A DNA stretch of 64,000 bases from an uncultured Bacteroidia bacterium (GTDB taxonomy: Bacteria > Bacteroidota > Bacteroidia > Bacteroidales > UBA932): the NCBI GenBank assembly GCA_902781705.1, contig CACZKE010000001.1:62001-126000 (forward strand), in the 5' to 3' direction. Shown piece by piece: positions 25,318-35,113 of this stretch. Under the pieces are notes generated by a model that searched no databases, had not been told where the DNA came from, and saw nothing but the letters and a program-made list of their open reading frames with translations. Positions within the stretch are counted from its first letter, which is position 1. Each line of letters begins with the position of its first letter. A program made the translations under genes and the position numbers.

Positions 25318-27618
25318 ATGAAGAAAGTCTTACTGACCGTAGCCGCGCTGAGTCTCGCGCTCGGCGCCCTCGCGCAGCCGCAGCTCCGCGAAGACAACAT
25401 CGAAGAAGTCCTGAAGGCGATGACCCTGCAGGAAAAGGCCACCCTGCTCGTGGGCGGCGCCCGGGCCGCCGTCGTGAACGGCGTCACCTCCGGCGTGGCC
25501 TGGCAGGTCCCCGGTGCGGCGGGCAACACCCGTCCGATCGAACGCCTGGGCATTCCCGGCACCGTCCTGGCCGACGGCCCTGCCGGCCTGCGCATCCAGC
25601 CTACCCGTCAGGGTGACAGCAACACCTACTACTGCACCGGTTTCCCGGTGGGAACCCTCCTCGCGAGCTCCTGGGATACGGAAATGGTGGAGGAGATGAC
25701 GAAAGCCATGGGCAATGAAGTCTTGGAATACGGCGTGGACGTCCTCCTCGCCCCGGGTATGAACATCCACCGCAACCCGCTCTGCGGACGTAACTTCGAG
25801 TATTTCTCCGAGGATCCGCTCCTCTCCGGAAAGATGGCCGCGGCCTACGTCCGAGGCATCCAGTCCAACGGGGTGGGCACTTCCATCAAGCACTACGCTG
25901 CGAACAACCAGGAGACCAACCGCAACGAGAACGACGCCCGCATCAGCCAGCGCGCCCTCCGCGAGATCTACCTGAAGAACTTCGAGATCGCCGTGAAGGA
26001 GGCCGATCCCTGGACCGTCATGTCCTCCTACAACCAGCTCAACGGCGAGTACACCCAGCAGAAGCTCGACCTTCTCACCACGGTCCTCCGCGACGAATGG
26101 GGCTTCCAGGGCATCGTCATGACCGACTGGGGCAACAAGGCGGGCACCGTGAAGTCCGCCAAGGCTGGCAACGACCTGATGGAACCGGGCAACCAGAACG
26201 AGATTGACCGCATCGTCGCGGGTGTCCAGGACGGCACCATTTCCCAGGAGGAACTGGACCGCAACGTCCGTAACATGCTCAAATACATCGTCCGTACCCC
26301 GCACTTCAAGGGCTACAAGTTCTCCAACAAGCCGGACCTGAAGGCCCATGCCGCCGTGGCCCGCAAGGCCGCCGCCGAGTCTATCGTCCTGCTCCGCAAC
26401 GAGAAGGAGACCCTCCCGCTCAAGGGGAATGAGAAAGTGGCCCTTTACGGCATCTCCGCCCTCGATTTCGTCGCCGGCGGCACCGGCTCCGGCGATGTGA
26501 ACAAGGCTTACGTCGTGAACATGAAGGACGCGATGGAGAACGCCGGCTTCACCCTGGACAAGACCCTGGCCGACTACTATGAGGCCTATGTCTCTTATGA
26601 CAAGGCCCAGACCGCCCTTTCCGGAACGACCTTCTCCTGGTTCTCCCGCCGCAAGCTCGCCGAGATCGCCATCCCGACTGCCGCCATCGGCAATGAGGCG
26701 AAGGCCAATGACGTCGCCGTCGTGGTCCTCGGCCGCAACGCCGGCGAGGGCGCCGACCGCAAGCAAGTTGATGATTTCGAACTCACTACCGTCGAGCGTG
26801 ATCTCCTCCGCGATGTGAGTACCGCCTACCATGCCGCCGGCAAGAAGGTCGTCGTGGTCCTGAACATCGGCGGTGTCATCGAGACCGCTTCCTGGAAGCA
26901 CATGGTGGACGCCATCGTCCTCCCTTGGTCCCCGGGCCAGGAAGGCGCCAACGCCGTGGCCGACGTCCTCACCGGCAAGGTGAACCCCTCCGGCAAACTC
27001 CCGATGACCTTCCCCGTGAACTTCATGGACCACCCGTCGTCCGCCAACTTCCCTTACAGCTACAATCCGCAGCAGAGCCGTGGCTTCAGCTGGGGGCCCC
27101 GCCAGCCGCAGAAGGATGTGGACTACACCGACTATGCCGAGGGCATCTGGGTGGGCTACCGTCACTTCCAGACCCGTGGCGTGGAAGTCTCCTATCCTTT
27201 CGGATACGGCCTTACCTACAGCTACTTCGTGTATTCCAATCCGGTCGTGAAGGCCACCGCCGACGGTTTCGAGGCCTCCGTCACCATCAAGAACGAGGGC
27301 ACCGTGGCCGGTAAGGAAGTCGTCCAGGTGTATGTCCATGCCCCGGAAGGCGGCCTGGAGAAGCCCGACCAGGAACTCAAGGCCTTCGCCAAGACCAAAC
27401 TCCTCGCCCCGGGTGAGAGCCAGACCCTGACCTTCCAGGTCGATGCCTACTCCCTCGCTTCCTTCAATGAGGCCGCGAGTGCCTGGGAAGCCGCCGCCGG
27501 GGTCTATACCGTGAACTTCGGCGCCTCCATCCAGGACCTCCGCCGGAGCGGTTCCTTCAAACTCAAGAAAGCCCAGTCCTGGCCGGTGCACAACGTCCTT
27601 GCACCGGTAAGCGAATAG
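25318..27618 (+). CDS. GH3 beta-glucosidase, secreted
   Basis: 766 residues from ATG 25318 (MKKVLLTVAALSLALGALAQ signal); the frame opens 10 codons earlier, but that would start within the promoter leader. GH3 domains: TIM barrel with KHYAANNQETNR and the nucleophile Asp270 in MTDWGNK; alpha/beta sandwich with VLLRNEKETLPL and VVVLGRNAGEGADR; C-terminal fibronectin-III-like domain from about 660 (VQVYVHAPEGGLEKPDQELKAF). Exported beta-glucosidases of this type remove terminal glucose or related sugars, fitting rhamnosyl-glucosides such as rutinosides after rhamnose removal. It converges with the GH78 gene with a 2-nt gap, leaving no room for a terminator. Confidence 0.92.
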   Translation: MKKVLLTVAALSLALGALAQPQLREDNIEEVLKAMTLQEKATLLVGGARAAVVNGVTSGVAWQVPGAAGNTRPIERLGIPGTVLADGPAGLRIQPTRQGDSNTYYCTGFPVGTLLASSWDTEMVEEMTKAMGNEVLEYGVDVLLAPGMNIHRNPLCGRNFEYFSEDPLLSGKMAAAYVRGIQSNGVGTSIKHYAANNQETNRNENDARISQRALREIYLKNFEIAVKEADPWTVMSSYNQLNGEYTQQKLDLLTTVLRDEWGFQGIVMTDWGNKAGTVKSAKAGNDLMEPGNQNEIDRIVAGVQDGTISQEELDRNVRNMLKYIVRTPHFKGYKFSNKPDLKAHAAVARKAAAESIVLLRNEKETLPLKGNEKVALYGISALDFVAGGTGSGDVNKAYVVNMKDAMENAGFTLDKTLADYYEAYVSYDKAQTALSGTTFSWFSRRKLAEIAIPTAAIGNEAKANDVAVVVLGRNAGEGADRKQVDDFELTTVERDLLRDVSTAYHAAGKKVVVVLNIGGVIETASWKHMVDAIVLPWSPGQEGANAVADVLTGKVNPSGKLPMTFPVNFMDHPSSANFPYSYNPQQSRGFSWGPRQPQKDVDYTDYAEGIWVGYRHFQTRGVEVSYPFGYGLTYSYFVYSNPVVKATADGFEASVTIKNEGTVAGKEVVQVYVHAPEGGLEKPDQELKAFAKTKLLAPGESQTLTFQVDAYSLASFNEAASAWEAAAGVYTVNFGASIQDLRRSGSFKLKKAQSWPVHNVLAPVSE

Positions 27619-27620
27619 GA

Positions 27621-30600
27621 TTACCGGATTTCGATCCGTCCTTCGCCGATGGTGAACTCCCAGGTCCCGGCCGGGAGGAAGTACTGGGCGACGGAGTGAC
27701 CGAGCCGGGTGCAATTCCCCTCATGAACGGCGCCGTCCACCTCCCCGTAGGTTTGGACGGCGTCTTCGTCGATGGGGAGGTAGAGCGTGGCGGTCGTGTT
27801 GGCCGGGACGGTACAGCGGTAGGTCTTCATCACGCCCTGGTCCGCGGTCCAGGCGCTGCAGATGCGCCCGTAATTGGAATCGTAACTGCCCTCCAGAGCC
27901 GTGTATATCCCGCCGCAGGTGGGCTGGAGCACGAAGTGCCTGTAGCCCGCCTCGCCTTCGTCATAGGCGGCGGTGATTCCCAACTGGTATTCGAACATCC
28001 ATTCTCCCACGGCGCCGAGGGCGAAGTGATTGAACGAATTCATGCTGTTCTGGTTGACGCCGGCGAAGGCCGTGTCCCGGGAGTTCCAGCGTTCCCAGAT
28101 GGAAGTCGCCCCCTGGGTGACCGGGTAGAGCCAGGATGGATACTCGGTGCTGGAAATCATCCGGAAGGCTTCTTCGCTGCGGCCGGCCCGGCTCAGGGCG
28201 GGCAGGATGTTCGGGGTGGCGGAGAAACCGGTGGTGATGGTATAGGGCCGGTAAGGGTAGTCCGGACCGAGCGATTCCGGGTGGGTGATGAGCATGGCCA
28301 GGTGCTGCTGCGCCTTCTCCTGGTTGTCCAGGTTGAACGCGTTGAAATTCAGGGGAGTGGCGTAGGAAGCCTGCGTATGGACCGTCTCCCCGGACAAGGC
28401 GCGCGTCTTGCCCGTCACAGGGTCCACATAGGCCTTGTTCCAGTCCTCGACGGCCCGTTCACGGCGCTCCCGGAGCAGGGTGGCTTCCGCGTGGCGGCCG
28501 ATGGCGTCGGCCATGGTCGCCGTCACTTCCATCATGCGGATGTAGATGGCGTTGTTCAGCAGGTCCGGCGGGGTGCGGCCGTCCAGGGCCAGGTGGTCGG
28601 CCAGACCGCCGGTGGCCGTGGACAGGTACGGGTAATCAGGGTTCTTGTAGAAGGCCATTCCATTCAGCCAGTCCATCATCACCTGGAAGTTCTCCTCGAT
28701 GATGCGGGTGTCGCCATACTGGTTGTACAGCTGCCAGGGGACCATGCAAACGGCCGCGCTCCAGGTGGTGCTGGGCGCGAAGATCGTATCGTCCGCTTTG
28801 TTGAAGGTGGGAACGGTCGTGCCGATGCCGCCGGCGATTTCGTGGTCGTCGCCGATGGCCTGGTCGGCCCGGAGGGAGACCATCCACTGCCGGAAGAGGG
28901 TCTGCAGGTCTCCCTGGTAGGTCCCGGTGCGGGTGTAGGCCTGGGCGTCCCCGGTCCAGCCCATCCGTTCGTTCCGCTGCGGGCAGTCGGTCGGAATCGT
29001 CAGGGTGTTGCCGAGCTGGCTGCGCTGGATGTTCCGGAACAGCTGGTTGACCAGCTCTCCGGTCTTGTTCCCGTCGGAAGTCGTGGCGTTGTAGCGGCCG
29101 GTCGGAATCTCCGTGGAGGAGAGGACGAGTCCTTTGACGTTCTCCAGGGGCAATGCGCCTTCATGGGCGGGGATGTACACCTGGATGTACTGATAACCCC
29201 GGAAGGTCTTGGTGGGCCGGATGGTGACGGCACCGGAGCCGGCGGCGGTATAGAAGTCGGTGTCCAGGGCGGCCCGGTTGGACTCGTAGAGGATATGCCC
29301 CGCAACGTTCCGCCCCTTCTTCCCGAAGCGGTTTACGTATTCCCGGGAGTCTCCCTTGAGGCCGGGATAGAGCTGTTCGCCGTACGTGAGGATGACGGTG
29401 TCGCCGGCCTTCAGCCAGCCGGCGGGGATGGTGATTTCCGGAACGCCCACCATGTTCGTGCCCATGTCGTAGATGTGCGTATGCGGGTCCGAGGCCGGCA
29501 TCAGGCGCCGGGCCGTCAGGACTTCCCGGAGCCGGACCGGCTCGTCGTAGCGGGCCATGAGGTCGAAATCGACCCAGTCCCGGCGTCCGATGATTTCCGC
29601 GCTCACCCAGTCTCCGTCGTCGAATCCGGTCTCGGTCCATCCCTGGGTCTCCTTGCGGGCGTCGTACCGTTCGCCCTGGTAGAAGCTTCCGAGGCGTACG
29701 GGGCCGTCCTTGAAGGCCTTCCAGGTGTCCGGGCGGGTGACGATTTCCTCCCGCGATCCGTCCTCGTAGGTAATGACCAGGCGGGCGAGGAGGGCGGCGT
29801 AGTCCCCGAAGAAGTTGAAATTCGCGGCCGAGAAGGTCATGTAACCGCTGAACCAGCCGCCGGCGAGGGAGGCCGCGAGGGCATTCCCTCCTTCCTGCAG
29901 CAGGTCCGTCACGTCGTACTTGTGGTAGCCCATGATCTCCCGGTACTGGCTGTCTCCCGGCGTGAACCAGCTGTCACCGACGTGTTTCCCGTTGAGGAAA
30001 AGGTCATAGATGCCCATGGCCGTAGCGTACAGGCGGGCTTGCTTGATCCTTTTCCCGACCTGGAATTCGGTACGGAGCTGCGTCTCCGCGCCGTGGGAGG
30101 GATCGGCCCATCCCTGGAGCATCTCCGGGCCGGTGTTGGCAACCCGGATCTCTCCGTCCCGGACGGTCACGCCGGGAATGCCGGCGAAGATGCCGTACCG
30201 CTCTTTGTCGAAGACGATGCGGTCTTCGCTCTGTCCGGAATTCAGGATTTGATAGTTTCGGAATACGACCGTGGAACCCGGTGTGGCGGCGAAACCGACC
30301 GAACACAGGTTCGGGTAGGAAATGTAATCTCCGCCGTCTCCCATCCTGTTCAGGCTCAGCCGGGACGTCCCCGTCGTAAGGTCTTGCCCGTCGATCCGGA
30401 AACGGATGACGCTGTTCTCCACATGGATTTCGAGGGTGTGGTCTGGACCGTCGGACAGGATGTCCCCGAGGTTCGTCTCCGGAAAGACCGTCCGGTTGAT
30501 GGTGAGGAGGGGCTTGTCCGCGCGGTCTTCCGGGAAGTAGCCGACCCGGAAAATGCGGATCTCGGGAAGGGAGGGTTCCACTTCCACCCGGAAATAGTTC

Positions 30601-31172
30601 TCTCCGGCCATGCCGAAGACGTTCTGGAAAGCATGCTGCAGGCGGAAATCATCTGCTCCCAGGATCAGGGCGGCGGTGTTTCCCTCCTCGATCCGGAAAT
30701 CCGTGCGGATGTCGAAGATGCACTGGGACGTGGCATCCAGCGTAAGTTCCTTGGAACCGATCCATTTCGCTCCCTTCCAGGCACTTTGCCTGGGGCTCAA
30801 CAGGCTGGTCTCGAAGCGGGTGCGGGCTTCGTGCGTGCCGCCGTCCTGGTCCCAGACGGTGAGTTTCACCCCGTAACCCATCTCGGGCTGCAAGGCCGCT
30901 CCGCCATAGCGGATGCCTTGTGAACGCCCGTCTTCCACGCGTCCGCTGTCCCACACTTCGCTGCCGTCGCTTTCGCGGGTGACTTGCAGGCGCCAGGCGG
31001 TCTGGGCGGCGCCGCGCCGGTCCGACTCCATCCGCCAGCCGAAGTCGGGCTGCCGGTCTTCGACGGCGATGGGTTCATGGCTGTTCTGGACCCGGAGGTC
31101 CGTGATGCGTGTCTGGGCGGCCGCGACCAGGGTGCAGGCGGCGGCGAGCAGGAATGTGGTCAGTCTCTTCAT
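27621..31172 (-). CDS. Large multi-domain GH78 alpha-L-rhamnosidase
   Basis: 1,183 residues from the Met at 31172 (MKRLTTFLLAAACTLVAAAQ signal); an upstream in-frame Met lies beyond the -7 box. Order: Ig-like N-terminal domain (ITDLRVQNSHEPIAVEDRQPDFGW), a central insertion of jelly-roll type (~150-330, IRIFRVGYFPEDRADKPL), the Bac_rhamnosid N domain (QARLYATAMGIYDLFLNGKHVGD) and the (alpha/alpha)6 catalytic domain with DCPQRNERMGWTGDAQAY and TSIWERWNSRD, followed by a C-terminal sandwich. It is exported and specific for alpha-L-rhamnose. It is divergent from rhaB across 153 nt, which places release and catabolism of rhamnose under neighbouring promoters. Confidence 0.92.
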   Translation of the reverse strand: MKRLTTFLLAAACTLVAAAQTRITDLRVQNSHEPIAVEDRQPDFGWRMESDRRGAAQTAWRLQVTRESDGSEVWDSGRVEDGRSQGIRYGGAALQPEMGYGVKLTVWDQDGGTHEARTRFETSLLSPRQSAWKGAKWIGSKELTLDATSQCIFDIRTDFRIEEGNTAALILGADDFRLQHAFQNVFGMAGENYFRVEVEPSLPEIRIFRVGYFPEDRADKPLLTINRTVFPETNLGDILSDGPDHTLEIHVENSVIRFRIDGQDLTTGTSRLSLNRMGDGGDYISYPNLCSVGFAATPGSTVVFRNYQILNSGQSEDRIVFDKERYGIFAGIPGVTVRDGEIRVANTGPEMLQGWADPSHGAETQLRTEFQVGKRIKQARLYATAMGIYDLFLNGKHVGDSWFTPGDSQYREIMGYHKYDVTDLLQEGGNALAASLAGGWFSGYMTFSAANFNFFGDYAALLARLVITYEDGSREEIVTRPDTWKAFKDGPVRLGSFYQGERYDARKETQGWTETGFDDGDWVSAEIIGRRDWVDFDLMARYDEPVRLREVLTARRLMPASDPHTHIYDMGTNMVGVPEITIPAGWLKAGDTVILTYGEQLYPGLKGDSREYVNRFGKKGRNVAGHILYESNRAALDTDFYTAAGSGAVTIRPTKTFRGYQYIQVYIPAHEGALPLENVKGLVLSSTEIPTGRYNATTSDGNKTGELVNQLFRNIQRSQLGNTLTIPTDCPQRNERMGWTGDAQAYTRTGTYQGDLQTLFRQWMVSLRADQAIGDDHEIAGGIGTTVPTFNKADDTIFAPSTTWSAAVCMVPWQLYNQYGDTRIIEENFQVMMDWLNGMAFYKNPDYPYLSTATGGLADHLALDGRTPPDLLNNAIYIRMMEVTATMADAIGRHAEATLLRERRERAVEDWNKAYVDPVTGKTRALSGETVHTQASYATPLNFNAFNLDNQEKAQQHLAMLITHPESLGPDYPYRPYTITTGFSATPNILPALSRAGRSEEAFRMISSTEYPSWLYPVTQGATSIWERWNSRDTAFAGVNQNSMNSFNHFALGAVGEWMFEYQLGITAAYDEGEAGYRHFVLQPTCGGIYTALEGSYDSNYGRICSAWTADQGVMKTYRCTVPANTTATLYLPIDEDAVQTYGEVDGAVHEGNCTRLGHSVAQYFLPAGTWEFTIGEGRIEIR

Positions 31173-31176
31173 ACTG

Positions 31177-31184
31177 CAAAAATA
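31177..31184 (-). promoter_or_regulatory. -7 element four nt before the GH78 ATG (TATTTTTG)
   Basis: TATTTTTG on the minus strand followed by CAGT and the ATG, so the transcript would start at or inside the start codon. The same TTTGCAGTATG arrangement occurs at the M48 gene. Confidence 0.55.
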
Positions 31185-31291
31185 ACCAAAAACACCTTTT
31201 CCTGGAACAGGGGTCAAACCGGGGAATTGAAAAAATCAAAATTCAAAGTTTTTATCGCATATTCTTCACGGGAAGAGTGGGGGATATACCA

Positions 31292-31299
31292 TATTTTTG
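31292..31299 (+). promoter_or_regulatory. -7 element of the rhaB operon (TATTTTTG)
   Basis: TAnnTTTG match 26 nt before the rhaB ATG, in the divergent gap with GH78. No clear -33 box, which would suit a promoter needing an activator. Confidence 0.6.
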
Positions 31300-31325
31300 C
31301 AATCGACACCAAACGATAACCTGTT

Positions 31326-32753
31326 ATGGCACAAAAACACAACTTCCTGGCTTTCGACTGCGGCGCCACTTCGGGACGCGCGGTGCTGGCCACTTTCATG
31401 GATGAAACCTTCGAGATGCGCGAGGTGTACCGCTTTCCGAGCGGTATCATCGAACTGGGCGGCAAGTATTACTGGGACGTCCTGGCCATTTACGACCATT
31501 TCCGCAAGTGCTTGAGCGAATTGGGAAAAGAGGGTGTCGAGATCGATTCCATCGGTATTGACACCTGGGGCGTGGACTTCGGTTTCGTGGCCGATGACGG
31601 TTCCCTTCTGGGGAATCCCCGCGCCTATCGCGACCCCTATACGGACGGCATTCCGGAGGAGGTTTTCCGGGTCATTCCCCGGGAGGAACTCTACGGGGCG
31701 ACCGGTATCCAGATCCTGAATTTCAACTCCATTTTCCAGCTGTATGCGCAGGTCCGGGAAGGCTTCGCGCCCCTGCGCTGCGCGAAGAACATCCTGTTCA
31801 TGCCGGATTTGCTGTCCTACATGTTGACAGGAAACAAAGTTTGCGAGTACACCATCGCCTCCACCTCCGGTATGATGGACCAGACTTCCCGCCAGTTCAA
31901 CAATGGACTGCTCGAGAGACTGGGGATCCGCAGCGACGTGCTCCTGCCCATCGTCCAGCCCGGCGAGGCCGTGGGCATGCTCCGCAAGGAAATCGCCGAG
32001 GCCTGCGGGGTTCCGCAGGTTCCGGTCATCGCCGTCGCCGGCCATGACACGGCGTCCGCCATCGCCGCCGTTCCGGCCGCGGACGAGAAGTTCGCCTACC
32101 TGTCCAGCGGCACGTGGAGCCTGATGGGCATCGAGGCCCCGGCCCCGATCATCAACGAGGCCTCCACCCGCCTGAACTTCACCAATGAGGGCGGTATCGA
32201 CGGAACCACCCGTTTCCTCAAGAACATCACCGGCATGTGGCTCCTGGAACAGAGCCGCAAGGTCTGGGCAGCGGAAGGACGCACTTACAACTACGGCGAA
32301 CTGGAGAAGATGGCCCGCAGCGAGGCTTCCTTCCCGTCCGTCATCGACCCGGACGATCCGCGTTTCGCCGCCCCGGCCAACATGGTCGAGGCCATCGCCA
32401 GCTATCTCCGCGAGAAAGGACAGCCGGTCCCGGAAAACGACGCGCAGTACGTCAGTTGCATTTATCACAGTCTGGCCGCCAAGTACAAGGAGGTCGTGGG
32501 CATGCTCCAGCAGTTCGCGCCCTTCAAGATCGAGAAACTCCACGTGATCGGCGGCGGCAGCGCCAACGACACGATGAGCCAGTGGACGGCCGACGCCCTG
32601 GGCATCCCCGTCGTCGCCGGGCCCACCGAGGCCACGGCCATCGGCAACGTGATGCTCCAGGCCCGCACCGCCGGCCTCGTCAAGGACCGCTGGGAGATGC
32701 GGAAGATGATCGCCGATGCGTTCGAAGTGAAGACCTTTTATCCTGCGGAATAG
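31326..32753 (+). CDS. rhaB: Rhamnulokinase
   Basis: 475 residues of the FGGY kinase family: FDCGATSGRAVLA at residues 8-20 is the phosphate-1 motif, IDTWGVDFG, GHDTASAIAAVPA and YLSSGTWSLMGIE are rhamnulokinase-specific blocks. It phosphorylates L-rhamnulose at C1 in the cytoplasm. The next genes are rhaA and rhaT, confirming the pathway. The stop codon lies at the first bases of a dispersed repeat. It is the first gene after a promoter divergent to a rhamnosidase. Confidence 0.95.
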   Translation: MAQKHNFLAFDCGATSGRAVLATFMDETFEMREVYRFPSGIIELGGKYYWDVLAIYDHFRKCLSELGKEGVEIDSIGIDTWGVDFGFVADDGSLLGNPRAYRDPYTDGIPEEVFRVIPREELYGATGIQILNFNSIFQLYAQVREGFAPLRCAKNILFMPDLLSYMLTGNKVCEYTIASTSGMMDQTSRQFNNGLLERLGIRSDVLLPIVQPGEAVGMLRKEIAEACGVPQVPVIAVAGHDTASAIAAVPAADEKFAYLSSGTWSLMGIEAPAPIINEASTRLNFTNEGGIDGTTRFLKNITGMWLLEQSRKVWAAEGRTYNYGELEKMARSEASFPSVIDPDDPRFAAPANMVEAIASYLREKGQPVPENDAQYVSCIYHSLAAKYKEVVGMLQQFAPFKIEKLHVIGGGSANDTMSQWTADALGIPVVAGPTEATAIGNVMLQARTAGLVKDRWEMRKMIADAFEVKTFYPAE

Positions 32754-32803
32754 ATTTCTCGACTTCGCTCGAAATGACAACGGAGACTTCGCTCGAAATG
32801 ACA
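32752..32803. repeat. Dispersed palindromic repeat, one full and one partial copy (rhaB-rhaA gap)
   Basis: The full copy at 32752-32779 begins AGATTTCTCGACTTCG and ends CGAAATGACA; a partial tandem copy at 32783-32803 shares GACTTCGCTCGAAATGACA. It fills the 73-nt gap and overlaps the rhaB stop codon. Members recur at 36507, 41546, 43562, 44962, 55482 and 60473. Confidence 0.85.
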
Positions 32804-32826
32804 AAACAACACAAAACACTGATATT

Positions 32827-34077
32827 ATGAAAGAAGCACAAATCCTCAAAGCGTACGAGATCGCCAAGGAGCGGTATGCCGCCATCGGCGTCGACACCGA
32901 CAAGGCTGTCGAAATCCTCGAAAAGACCCCTATCTCCCTGCACTGCTGGCAGACCGACGACGTGATCGGTTTCGAGAGCAAGGCCGGCCTCTCCGGCGGC
33001 ATCCAGACCACCGGCAACTATCCGGGCCGCGCCCGCAACATCGACGAGGTCCGTGCGGACGTCAAGTTCGCCAAGAGTCTCATCGCGGGCAACCACCGCC
33101 TGAACCTGCACGAGATCTACGGAGACTTCAAGGGCGAGTTCGTGGACCGCGACCAGTGCGAGGTCAAGCACTTCGAGAGTTGGATCCAGTGGGCGAAGGA
33201 GAACAACATGAAGCTGGACTTCAACTCCACTTCCTTCGGCCATCCCAAGAGCGGCAACCTGTCCCTCGCGAACCCGGATCCCGCCATCCGCGAGTTCTGG
33301 ATCGAGCACACCAAGCGCTGCCGCCGCATCGCCGACGCGATGGGCAAGGCCCAGGGCGATCCCTGCATCATGAACATCTGGGTCCATGACGGTTCCAAGG
33401 ACCAGACCGTGGAGCGCAAGCGCTATCGCGAGATCTTCGCCGCGGCCCTGGACGAGATCCTGAAGGAAGACCTTCCGGGCATGAAGACCTGCCTGGAGGC
33501 GAAACTCTTCGGCATCGGCCTTGAAAGTTACACCGTGGGCTCCCACGACTTCGTCGCCGGTTACTGCGCCACCCGGAAACTGATGTACACCCTGGACACC
33601 GGCCACTATGAGATGACCGAGAACGTGGCCGACATGGTCGCCTCGCTCCTGCTCTTCGTTCCGGAGCTGATGCTGCATGTCTCCCGTCCGATCCGCTGGG
33701 ACTCCGACCACGTGACCATCATGAACGACCAGACCCTGGACCTGTTCAAGGAGATCGTCCGGGCGGACGCGCTGAACCGTTCCCACATCGGCCTGGACTA
33801 CTTCGACGCCGCCATCAACCGCATCGGCGCCTATGTCATCGGCACCCGCGCCACGCAGAAGTGCGTCCTCAGCGCCCTCCTGGAGCCGCTCGCAAAGCTC
33901 CGCGAATATGAGGATGCCGGCAAGGGCTTCCAGCGTCTCGCCCTCCTCGAGGAGGCCAAGACCCTCCCGTTCGGCGCCGTGTTCGATTATTTCAACTACA
34001 AGAACGGCGTGCCCGTGGGCGAGGAGTTCATCCCTTGCATCGAGCAGTACGAGAAAGAGGTTACATCAAAGCGTTAA
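32827..34077 (+). CDS. rhaA: L-rhamnose isomerase
   Basis: 416 residues, matching the E. coli-type RhaA length and text: ISLHCWQTDDVIGFES, GGIQTTGNYPGRARN and RLNLHEIYGD at residues ~37-95, with metal-site residues later in IWVHDGSKD and YTLDTGHYE. It interconverts L-rhamnose and L-rhamnulose in the cytoplasm using Mn/Zn. It follows rhaB and is 3 nt before rhaT. Confidence 0.96.
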   Translation: MKEAQILKAYEIAKERYAAIGVDTDKAVEILEKTPISLHCWQTDDVIGFESKAGLSGGIQTTGNYPGRARNIDEVRADVKFAKSLIAGNHRLNLHEIYGDFKGEFVDRDQCEVKHFESWIQWAKENNMKLDFNSTSFGHPKSGNLSLANPDPAIREFWIEHTKRCRRIADAMGKAQGDPCIMNIWVHDGSKDQTVERKRYREIFAAALDEILKEDLPGMKTCLEAKLFGIGLESYTVGSHDFVAGYCATRKLMYTLDTGHYEMTENVADMVASLLLFVPELMLHVSRPIRWDSDHVTIMNDQTLDLFKEIVRADALNRSHIGLDYFDAAINRIGAYVIGTRATQKCVLSALLEPLAKLREYEDAGKGFQRLALLEEAKTLPFGAVFDYFNYKNGVPVGEEFIPCIEQYEKEVTSKR

Positions 34078-34080
34078 GCC

Positions 34081-35103
34081 ATGAATCTCATCATTGGTCT
34101 TTTAATCATCGCGATCGGGGCGTTCTGCCAGAGTTCGAGCTACGTCCCGATCAACAAGATCAAGCGTTGGAGCTGGGAAAGCTACTGGATGGTCCAGGGA
34201 GTCTTTGCCTGGCTCCTCTTCCCGTTTTTCGGCGCCCTGCTGTCCCTGTCCGGGACCGGCGGCAGCTTCGGCGACCTGCTCGCCCTGATGAATGCCGACC
34301 CCAAGGCCACCTGGATGACCATCCTGTTCGGTGCGCTGTGGGGCGTGGGCGGCCTGACCTTCGGCCTTTCCATGCGCTACCTCGGCGTCGCCCTGGGCCA
34401 GAGCATCGCCCTCGGTACCTGTTCCGCCCTCGGCGCCATCCTGGGCCCCGTCTTCACTGGGCATGCCCATGACCTTACCAGCGCCGTCATCATCGGTGTC
34501 GTCGTGACGCTCATCGGCATCGCCATCATCGGCGTCGCCGGCGCGATGAAGTCCGCCGCCCTGCCGGAGGAGGAAAAGAAGAAGGCCGTGAAGGACTTCA
34601 ATTTCGGCAAGGGTATCGCCGTGGCGCTGCTCGCCGGCTTCATGAGCGCCTGCTTCAACATCGGCCTGAACTTCGGCCAGAACCTGTATCTGCCGGGTAC
34701 GAAGCCCATTTTCCAGACGCTCCCGGCCACGATGCTCGTGACTTTCGGCGGCTTCCTGACGAACGCGGTCTATTGCTTCTACCAGAACAGCAAGAACAAG
34801 ACCTGGGGCGACTACGGCCAGAAGGCCCTCTGGGGCAACAACCTGGTGTTCTGCTGCCTCGCCGGCCTGCTGTGGTACAGCCAGTTCTTCGGCCTGAGCC
34901 TGGGCAAGGGCTTCCTGACGGACTACCCGGTCCTCATCACCTTCAGCTGGTGCATCCTGATGTCGCTGAACGTGGTGTTCTCCAATGTCTGGGGCATCAT
35001 CCTCAAGGAGTGGAAGGGCGTTTCCAAGAAGACGGTCGCGGTCCTGGTGACCGGTATCGTCGTGCTCATCATCAGTACTTTCCTGCCGCAGTTGCTGGCA
35101 TAA
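34081..35103 (+). CDS. rhaT: L-rhamnose/proton symporter
   Basis: 340 residues, ten hydrophobic segments, with the RhaT N-terminus (IGAFCQSSSYVPINKIKRWSWESYW) and the MRYLGVALGQSIALGTCSALGAI segment of the DMT-type rhamnose transporter. It imports free L-rhamnose across the inner membrane with a proton. It is packed between rhaA (3 nt) and the E2 gene (10 nt). Confidence 0.94.
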   Translation: MNLIIGLLIIAIGAFCQSSSYVPINKIKRWSWESYWMVQGVFAWLLFPFFGALLSLSGTGGSFGDLLALMNADPKATWMTILFGALWGVGGLTFGLSMRYLGVALGQSIALGTCSALGAILGPVFTGHAHDLTSAVIIGVVVTLIGIAIIGVAGAMKSAALPEEEKKKAVKDFNFGKGIAVALLAGFMSACFNIGLNFGQNLYLPGTKPIFQTLPATMLVTFGGFLTNAVYCFYQNSKNKTWGDYGQKALWGNNLVFCCLAGLLWYSQFFGLSLGKGFLTDYPVLITFSWCILMSLNVVFSNVWGIILKEWKGVSKKTVAVLVTGIVVLIISTFLPQLLA

Positions 35104-35113
35104 ATACGTTAGA

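Noticed and set aside
27696-30923. A 1,075-codon open frame on the plus strand across the GH78 gene
   Set aside because: It is the antisense shadow of a clear rhamnosidase; the translation is Gly/Val/Arg/Asp-rich without motifs. GC-rich codon use keeps such frames open.
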